The notes under the pieces are model-generated. The model ran no database searches and was not told the DNA's origin. It worked only from the letters and a program-made list of their open reading frames with translations. A program made the translations under genes and the position numbers. A stretch of 64,000 bases of DNA from Vinca minor (Eukaryota > Streptophyta > Magnoliopsida > Gentianales > Apocynaceae): positions 124,001-188,000 of the forward strand of contig JAOCZM010000190.1 of NCBI GenBank assembly GCA_026122235.1, read 5' to 3'. Below are positions 56,634 to 64,000 of this stretch, piece by piece. The first letter of the stretch is position 1. Every line of letters begins with the position of its first letter.

Positions 56634-58274
56634 ATGGCTACTGCAAGTACAACTGAAGTAGTTGCAGGACATCCATTTTATCTGCACCATACTGATAATT
56701 CATCACTGATTTTGACACAAAAAACATTATCAGGATCGAACTATCATTCATGGAGAAGATCTATGAGAAGAGCTTTGGTAATCAAGGATAAGATCTGCTT
56801 TATAGAAGAGGTAGTTGGATTCACTCAACCAAGAAATAGCAGTAGGATGTATACAGCTTGGGAAAGAGCAGATCAAACAGTAATAACATGGATGACTAAT
56901 ACTATGACACCAACTATAGCACAAAGTGTTGAATTCTTCAACACAGCAATGGAAGTTTGGAAGAATCTTGAGAAAAGGTATACAAACAGCAATGCTTTTA
57001 GATTAACTGATTTACTAGAGGAAATACATGGCTTAAAGCAAGGAAATCTTTCTGTAGATGAATATTATACTCAACTTAAGTGTTTATGGGATGAATTGTT
57101 GGTGTTGAGACCTATGCCTGAGTGTACCTGTGGTGGTTTAAATACTATACAAAGTTACTGTGATTCTGATTATGTTATAAGGTTTTTGAAAGGATTAAGT
57201 GAAAGGTTTTCAGAGGTAAAATCACATGTTCTAATGACTAAGCCTATGCCAGACATAGAAGAGGCATTTGGTTTAGCCAAACAACATGAGGATCAAATTA
57301 ATTACAAAACCACACAGGTACCTATGCAGATTATGCATTCTCAATCATATATACAAAACACAGGTAGTAATAGTGTACAAGGTGCTTCTACAAATGAAGG
57401 ATTTAATGAAATGATTTCAGTTAATGCTGTGAGTGGTGGTTTTAGAGGAGGAGGAAGATTTTCTGGTAGAAGACCTTTGTCATGTACTTACTGTGGTGGA
57501 TTAGGACATTCTGTGGATAAATGTTATAGAAAATATGGTTATCCACCTGGATTTGGTGGAAATAGAGGAAGAGGAAGGAATGGAAACTGGAATGGTGCAA
57601 GTGGTTATAGTAGTGCTGGTTACAATTCCAGAAATTCAAACACTGGAACTGTTGGTAACCAAAGTGGTCTAAAAAATGTTAACCATGTACTTGGACACAT
57701 CAATGAAAACTCCAATGCAAGGACATCTCATGAAGCAGGAAGCAATTCTTTTCTAAACAATCTCACAGGATTTAATTCAGAACAGCAGCAACAATTGACT
57801 CATATGTTTCACAGCATGAACACAGGATCTTCACAGTTCATTGATAGCAATACTGATCATGCTAGAACTATCATAAATCCAAGGATCAATCAAGCAACAT
57901 TGCAAGCAAATGATTATGGTGATTTCAATGCACCAACAGGTATACCTAATGACTCTAGAATTTTTACTTGGATTCTTGATTCTGGTGCCACAGATCATGT
58001 GGTATGCACTGATAAGTTCTTTGTAGAGTCTAGACTTGTATCTAATCTTTATATCAAACTGCCAAATAGATGTTCTATTCCTGTTATCATGAAAGGAACC
58101 ATTCACTTAGCCTCCAACCTGATTCTTAGGGATGTCTTATATGTCCCTATTTTCAATCTGAATGTTGTTTCTGTTTCAAAGCTCACTTTGCATAACTCTT
58201 GTTCTATACTATCTGTTCATGATTGTTGTTTGATTCAGGGACCTGTCAACCTCTCAGAGGATTTTGACAGCTAA
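56634..58274 (+). pseudogene. Copia gag and protease region
   Basis: Starts at ATG 56634. The gag N-terminus shows LTQKTLSGSNYHSWRRSMRR, then WDELLVLRPMPECTC. A CCHC zinc knuckle CTYCGGLGHSVDKC lies at residues about 284-297. The protease active site is WILDSGATDHVV near residue 446. The frame stops at 58272-58274. The bases just upstream read naturally one frame over (QDLSTSQR, ILTAKEWQGLY), so an extra G near 58238 shifts the end, and the original frame resumes near 58290. The polyprotein was therefore once continuous. Confidence 0.9.
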
Positions 58275-58277
58275 AGA

Positions 58278-59447
58278 ATGGCAAGGGTTATACTTCTACC
58301 TCATCCTATTTCTTTTTCTAATACTGATAAATTGGTTTCCTTCATGATTAGACAGCCTACACATATCACTAATTCTATCAGTTCCAATAATGCAGAAGTG
58401 AAAGACTTGCTATGGCATTATAGGCTTGGACATCTCTCATTTCCTAGACTGAAATTGATTAAGAGCATAGCAGGCATTTCTTCTTGTAAGGATTCCAAAG
58501 AATGTAGTGTATGTCCCATTGCCAAACAGCACAAATTACCCTTTTCCCTTAGAACTTCCATTGTAAATAAGGCATTTGATTTAGTACATATGGATGTATG
58601 GGGTCCTTATAAAGAACCTACAATATATGAACAAAGATTCTTCTTGACTATTGTTGATGACTTTACTAGATTTGTTTGGGTTTTTCTACTTAAATCAAAG
58701 TCTGATGTTGCCTCTACTGTTTCCTCTTTCTATGAGTTTATATTAACTCAATTTTCTGTCAAGATAAAAGCCATGAGAACTGATAATGGTAGTGAATTCT
58801 TCATGACAAAATTCTATTCAGAAAAAGGCATTCTCCATCAAACATCTTGTCCATACACTCCTGAACAAAATAGTTTAGTAGAGAGAAAACATCAACATTT
58901 GTTAAATATTGCTAGATCTTTAAGATTTCAATCCAATGTTCCTTTATCTTACTGGGGGTTTTACATTAAACATGCTGCTTATCTCATTAATTTGACTCCT
59001 TCACCCATAATCCAAAATTTAACACCTTATGAAAAACTATATTCTCAGTCTCCTAGCTATGTCAATCTAAAAGTTTTTGGATGTTTGAGTTATGCTTGTA
59101 CCATTGAGCATGGGAGAGGGAAGTTTGATCCAAGAGGAAAAAGATGTGTTTATTTGGGGCAATCATCCACATCTAAAGGTTTTATATTACTTGATTGTGA
59201 TACTACACTTCTCTTTGTTTCTAGACATGTTTTATTTCAAGAGCATGTTTTTCCTTTTCTTGATTCAGATTCAGGTTTTAGTCCTGAGTCCTCTTTATCA
59301 TCAGGTTCTATTACATCTTTTGATGATCTTTTTGCCTCTAGTAATGAACCTGTTGTTAATCCTTTTTTTCCTATTCCTGATAAATCTTCTGATCCCTATT
59401 CTGAGCCATCTGCTGTTGATGATTTTGATTTTCAAGGTGTTACATGA
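58278..59447 (+). pseudogene. Copia integrase region
   Basis: A pre-integrase zinc-binding part (LLWHYRLGHLSF, then ECSVCPIAKQHKL) is followed by the catalytic core with the D-D-E triad: VHMDVWGPYKEP, AMRTDNGSEF and EQNSLVERKHQHL. The Copia-typical KVFGCLSYACT and RCVYLGQSSTSKGF follow. The frame ends at TGA 59445-59447 and carries on one frame over to about 59670, so the link to the reverse transcriptase is broken. Confidence 0.9.
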
Positions 59448-59924
59448 TCATTGTCTCGTGATAATACTAATCAACAAAGGGCTGACATTCTATCTAATAG
59501 ACCTGCTAGAACTAAAGCTACTCCTAGTTATCTTCAAGATTATGAATGTAACAACATAACTACTTCACCTCATTCCATACATCATGTATTATCCTATGAT
59601 AAGTTACACGTGAATCAAAAATGCTTTGTTTCGGGGCTTCTTGATGTCACACAGGGAACCTACATCTTATAAGGAAGTGCATCAAGCATGAAAAATGGAG
59701 GCGAGGCTATGAAGGAGGAATTGGATGCTCTAGCGACCCAATAACACTGGGTATTAACTTTCTTACCAGCAGGGTAAAATACCTATTGGAAATAAGTGGA
59801 TCTACAAAATTAAACTTAATGCTGATGGTACCATTGAGAGATATAAGGCAAGAGTAGTTGCAAAAGGGTACACACAGCGAGCCGGGGAGTTGATTATCTC
59901 AGTACATTCTCACCTGTTGCCAAG

Positions 59925-61334
59925 ATGACAACAGTGAGAGCATTGTTAGCCATTGCAGCTGGTAAAGGTTGGTTTCTTCACCAATTAGATGTTAATAATC
60001 CTTTTTTACATGGTGAATTGCATGAAGAGATATATATGCTTCCTCCTTCTGGATATAATGTAGCTCCTAATCAAGTTTGCAAGTTAATCAAATCCTTATA
60101 TGGTCTGAAACAGTCTAGTAGGGAATGGAACTTCAAACTTACTCAAACTCTTCTTGATCTTGGTTTTGTTCAAAGCTGGCATGATTATAGCTTATTTGTC
60201 AAGCAAACTAAGGACTATTTTCTGGTTCTTTTAGTTTATGTGGATGACATACTCTTGGCTAGTGATTCTATGGCAGCAATTGATGACATTAAAGGAATTT
60301 TGCATACACAGTTTAGGATTAAAGACCTTGGTGCATTAAGTTTTTTCTTAGGACTGGAAGTTATTAGAAATGATAATGGCATATTTCTTTCCCAAAGGAA
60401 ATATGCTTTGGAGTTACTGGTTGATGAAGGCATGCTGAATTGCAAACCCATTTCTAGTCCTATAGATCCCAATGCAAAGTTCACTCATCAAGATTCTGAG
60501 ATGTATGCTGATAATTCTGGTTATAGAAGAATCATTGGTAAATTGCTCTATTTAACAGTGACAAGGCCAGACTTATCATATTCTGTGCAACAATTGAGTC
60601 AGTTCCTTGACTCTCCCACTATCCATCATCATAAAGCTACTCATAGGATTCTCAGATACATCAAGTCTGCCCCAGGCCAAGGCTTATTCTTCCCTTCTAC
60701 ATCTACTTTTCAGTTAAAAGGGTTCACTGACAGTGATTGGGCAGGATGCTCTGAGACTCGTAGATCTGTGACTGGTTTTTGTTTATTTCTGGGAGAATCC
60801 TTGATTTCTTGGAGGTCTAAAAAGCAACATACTGTATCTCGCAGCTCAGCTGAAGCTGAGTATCGTGCAATGGCTATGACAGCCTGTGAGATACAGTGGT
60901 TGATTCATCTTTTAGAGGATTTTGGAATACATCAAACTCAAGCTGTCCCCTTGTTTTGTGACAGCCAAAGTGCCCTCCATATAGCTGAGAATCCGGTCTT
61001 TCATGAACGTACCAAACACATCGAGATTGATTGCCATGTAGTTCGAGAAAGACTCCTTGCAGGTATACTTCGACCACTTCCAATTACTTCAGCTAGGCAA
61101 TTGGCTGATATATTCACCAAGCCATTATCTACTGCTCGATTTCAATTTCTGGTGCAGCATCTTGGTTTGGTTAACCTTTACAAGGGTCCAGCTTGTGGGG
61201 GGATTTCGAAGATGAAGGAAGATCATCAAGCTGATGAGAATTTACAGGATGGATCAGTGTATTCAACTTGGCACAATCGTGCAAGAAGAAAGACTGATGT
61301 TGATGATTTTATACCTTTGGGTTGGATAGATTAG
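59925..61334 (+). pseudogene. Copia reverse transcriptase and RNase H, running into the 3' LTR
   Basis: The open part starts at MTTVRALLAIAAGKGWFLHQ. Between 59670 and 59925 the RT start is broken by stops and shifts. Motifs are SLYGLKQSSREW, the catalytic YVDDILLA near 60237, RNase H DSDWAGC, SSAEAEYRA and CDSQSALH, and TKHIEIDCHVVRERL. NNPFLHG has P where most relatives have A or Y. The frame passes the polypurine tract without a stop and uses the first 44 codons or so of the 3' LTR, ending FIPLGWID at 61334. Confidence 0.9.
61195..61203 (+). promoter_or_regulatory. Polypurine tract of the Copia element
   Basis: GTGGGGGGA immediately before the 3' LTR; primes plus-strand DNA synthesis. It is also part of the reading frame. 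Confidence 0.85.
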
Positions 61335-61636
61335 ATATTGGGCTATGTACTTGGGTTCACCATCAGGCCCACAATAGTATTAATAAAGGCTGTGATGATA
61401 AGTCCAGCCCAGTATTTTTGTCTTCTATTTCTATAGATGGAATACGTTATTTAGATTAGGATATTTTTCTATTTTGGTATTTTACACTTTCCCTGCTCAA
61501 AGCAAGTTTGTTAGGAGCGAGTTACCAAATGGATATCTATAAATATCCTATTTCTATTTCGTATTTCATTAAGTTGAATATATAAAATTGGTAGAAGTTT
61601 TTATTCTCCAAATGTTCTTCTCTGCAAATCTCGAAA
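61204..61636 (+). repeat. 3' LTR of the Copia element
   Basis: 433 bp, nearly identical to the 5' LTR. Differences include CTGG/CAGG and AAAGACT/AAAGGCT in the middle and short indels near 61493-61533. Followed by TATTC. Confidence 0.9.
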
Positions 61637-61641
61637 TATTC

Positions 61642-62618
61642 CTTTAATGCAGGAGAAAATAATTGAAGTATGTCGACAACTCAATTAGCCTGAAATTCCC
61701 CTCGACAACTCAAAATGTATATTACTTGGCAAAAAAACCCCAAAAAACTCAAAATGTATATTACATAAAGTATATGGGCTGGAATATAATTTCCCCAAAA
61801 TGCTTAACCACATACGACTACGAAAATATCGCGCGCAAAATAGACCAACAAAGCGGAAAATTCTAAAATACGCCCGTAAGCCCGCCCGCCGTCGTATTTG
61901 AGTTCCATTGGCGCTCTCTGTTTAGTAGCTGAGCTCTTATTATCAACACATAAATTCTAAATGCTTCTTCCGTGAACGGAATTTCAACTAAATCATTAGC
62001 TATCGTTAATAACTTCTTCCTAATAAAACTTAGTAAAAATAATCAGAATTCGCCAGAAGAATCTTCTTCTCTAAAACAAGCCTTTCTCCATTTTCGTTTT
62101 CTATATCGGAATTATTCAATTCAAATGCTTCTGCAAATAGGAAATTCAGTTTCCGAAGCATGAAATTGAGCTCCGGAATTTTGATTACTAGACGGTTAAG
62201 GATTTCCTGCAAATATCATGATGGTGAAAATCAGAATAACGGTAATAGATTTTGTTTTCGTTGATTTTTCTGCCTTTTTGTGTTTTCGTAGGTTAAATTG
62301 CTAGTATTCGTAACCGGTTCGTATAGGCATGCTGAAATATTCTTATGTAGGTAAAATTGATATTTTATGTTTATGATTAATGTTATGCCGATGTTGTTAA
62401 GTGAAAATTATTTAAATTTCTAGTATTCGTAGTCGGTTTGTATAGGCATGCTGAAATATGCTTATGTAGATATAATTTTATATTTTATGTTTTTGAGTAA
62501 TGTTATGTTGAGGTTGTCAAGTGAAAATTCTGTAAATTGCTACGCGATTTTGGTGATCGGATTTTATTTTAATCTGGATTTATGAAAATTTACATGCTGA
62601 TGTTCAAAATGAATTCAG
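61642..62618. other. Spacer and probable 5' part of an unrecognised gene
   Basis: Includes a duplicated CTCAAAATGTATATTAC (61706 and 61749), a GC-richer stretch near 61870-61920 that could be a promoter or leader, and an ATG-ATG at 62218-62223 close to a GT. How it would splice to the exon at 62619 is not clear. Confidence 0.35.
62301..62538 (+). repeat. 119-bp tandem duplication
   Basis: CTAGTATTCGTA...GTGAAAATTATTTAAATTT at 62301 recurs from 62420 with scattered changes. Both copies include GTATAGGCATGCTGAAATAT. Confidence 0.85.
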
Positions 62619-62845
62619 GCGAAGAACCTCCTGAATCATTGTTCATGAAAGAATTGAAGAGGAGAGGAATGACTCCTACTTCATTGCTCGAGGAAAGCAA
62701 TAAAATTAGCTATGTAGATTAGGAAACAAAGTATAGGGAAGAAGATGGAGGTTTCTCGAGCAGGAATGCGGTATCTACTAATTCAGGAAGGAATTTGACG
62801 AATCAGAGGGAGCAATCTATGGCACTTAATAGTGAAGGACTCGAG
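62619..62845 (+). pseudogene. Exon of an unrecognised plant gene with an in-frame stop
   Basis: Bounded by TTCAG and GAG-GTTTGC. The frame reads EEPPESLFMKELKRRGMTPT, SLLEESNKISYVD, then TAG, then ETKYREEDGGFSRRNAVSTN and SGRNLTNQREQSMALNSEGL. Conserved-looking protein on both sides of the stop, and a single-base route from GAG to TAG, suggest a recently disabled or mis-sequenced exon. I do not recognise the family. The rest of the gene would lie beyond the window or is gone. Confidence 0.55.
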
Positions 62846-63154
62846 GTTTGCTTGTTTTCTTGTTGACTCGTGTATTAGTTGTTCCATTAGGTTGAACTTT
62901 TCATTGATGTAGTATTGTTCTGTGCATTCTCTTGGATATTTGAGGTCAGCTTCTTGGTAATTTATGTTGGACTGTTGGTGCTTGTGACATGCACTAGTTA
63001 GAATATGTTATTATCCTTGTTCTGCCTGATTTATGGTACACTCCTTACATTATCCCAGAATTTTGCGCTTGGTGTTACTACTATTTCCTCATTTCTCTTC
63101 CATCTTCTATGAATTCACAAAAAATATGAACTTAAATAATTTAAAGAGCAAATA

Positions 63155-63320
63155 GCTTTTTTTGCCACAGAACTACTTACGAGTGCTATATCTGCCACAA
63201 ATAATGTTTTCGTGTTTTTTCTACCACAAAACTAGTTACGAGTGTTATATCTGCCACAAATTATTTTTTCGTGCATTTTCTGCCATGAAACATTTTATTA
63301 GTGCTAAAAATGCCACAAAA
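63155..63320 (+). repeat. Tandem ~60-bp units (TGCCACAAA type)
   Basis: Two full units and one partial unit of TTGCCACAGAACTACTTACG AGTGCTATATCTGCCACAAA type, diverging in the third. Confidence 0.8.
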
Positions 63321-63634
63321 CGAGGGAGGGTGAAGGGAAACATAGGTAAGAGATAAAATTAATTTCAAATAAACCCTAAAATCACATTTTTATATTTAAT
63401 TGGGTACACAATTTATTTTCTAAATAATTGACCCCTTCTCCTCAGGTTTATCAAAATCCCCACCACTTTCTTATTACTTCTCCTCCTACCTCGAGTCGCC
63501 GTCACCACCTCCCATCCCGTCACCCAATCCCCAACCCCCACAACCACCCATACCCCCTGAAAATTAACCAAGAATAGCAATCCATATGATGAAAGTACTT
63601 ATAGATATATATTTCAGACACATATAACAAATTT

Positions 63635-63835
63635 CACAAATGCTTTGCTGCTCTAACCTTTAGAAACTGCTTTACAAAATACATATAAGTCAAATTAATA
63701 AGCAAAATGCTAATCAATTTGCACTACATGATTAACCAAGCGCTTTGCTGCTAAAACCATCAAAAAAAATTTAAACAAAATACATACCAGTCAAAGTACT
63801 AAACAAAATGTAGATTAGTTTGCACTATGATGAGC
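63635..63835 (+). repeat. ~105-bp tandem duplication
   Basis: GCTTTGCTGCTCTAACC...ATTTGCACTACATGAT recurs as GCTTTGCTGCTAAAACC...GTTTGCACTATGATGA. Both share ACAAAATACATA and AGTCAAA. Confidence 0.75.
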
Positions 63836-64000
63836 TTATATTTTACCATTATTTTGGATATTTTCATATTTGTTTTGAGCTTAATTGAGATAAAATAATA
63901 TATTAAATTAGTTTTTATGAGTGAATATGCCTAAAAATGTTCAAATGAATCTAATTCACTAATTTCCTAAATATTTGATACAGGTTTAAGGGAATTTCAG

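Larger units (their letters stand above)
56015..61636 (+). mobile_element. Complete Ty1/Copia retrotransposon, 5622 bp
   Basis: 5' LTR 56015-56444, primer-binding site, gag, protease, integrase, RT/RNase H, polypurine tract and 3' LTR 61204-61636 are all present in Copia order. TATTC lies on both sides (56010-56014 and 61637-61641). The LTRs differ by about two substitutions and a few short indels, so the insertion is recent. The internal frames are nevertheless broken in several places, so this copy probably moved with help from another element or was damaged since. Confidence 0.95.
62846..64000. other. Intron or spacer at the right edge, with tandem repeats
   Basis: No exon could be identified. 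Repeats at 63155 and 63635 are listed separately. A C-rich, TIR-like stretch (CCCCACCACTTTC...CCCCAACCCCC) lies at 63450-63560. Confidence 0.4.

Noticed and set aside
59092..59559. Leucine/phenylalanine-rich 155-codon frame
   Set aside because: An out-of-frame shadow over the end of the Copia integrase; the hydrophobic bias comes from T-rich sequence.

Overview
The window is nuclear DNA of a flowering plant, most likely a eudicot. The evidence is a 57-exon gene for the TOR kinase with plant-type exon structure, a type I MADS-box gene, plant-type L1 LINEs with a C-terminal RNase H, Copia elements with a TGGTATCAGAGC primer-binding site, Stowaway MITEs and Arabidopsis-type telomere motifs. The genus cannot be fixed from the sequence.

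Layout. 1-1757: 3' end of a decayed Copia element. 1800-4400: two LINE relics with a shred of a MADS box between them. 4691-5235: a MITE and a tRNA-derived SINE with a 12-bp target-site duplication (TSD). 6498-7135 (minus strand): an AGL62-like MADS gene with one frame break. 7600-9677: a 5'-truncated LINE with a 15-bp TSD. 9746-12473: a 2.7-kb non-autonomous CACTA element. 13480-17470: LTR relics and a long-TIR element. 18038-18228: degenerate telomere-like repeats. 18543-22338: a decayed pseudogene of a plant transmembrane protein, whose first intron holds a Mutator-like element (19056-20222) that captured a TIFY-domain exon. 22727-25613: a SINE-like relic, a hAT element with a perfect 8-bp TSD, and a long-TIR element next to the TOR leader.

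25939-55215 is TOR. Its 57 exons could be placed from splice sites and conserved protein sequence. They join in one frame (2469 residues: HEAT, FAT, FRB, kinase, FATC) apart from one extra base in exon 30. Its introns hold a LINE fragment, Stowaway MITEs, a 2.1-kb solo LTR, a truncated second LTR of the same family, a hairpin MITE and long AT microsatellites.

56015-61636 is a complete, young Copia element with near-identical LTRs, a 5-bp TSD and unusual TTTCGA/TCGAAA LTR ends. Its last reading frame runs into the 3' LTR. 61642-64000 holds one exon of an unrecognised gene with an in-frame stop, plus tandem duplications.

The only clearly essential host gene is TOR, the central nutrient- and energy-sensing kinase. 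The rest is mostly a nested record of transposition around it. No new multi-gene system was seen. The most unusual items are the gene-capturing Mutator-like element, the non-TG/CA Copia element with coding sequence in its LTR, and the TOR frame break.
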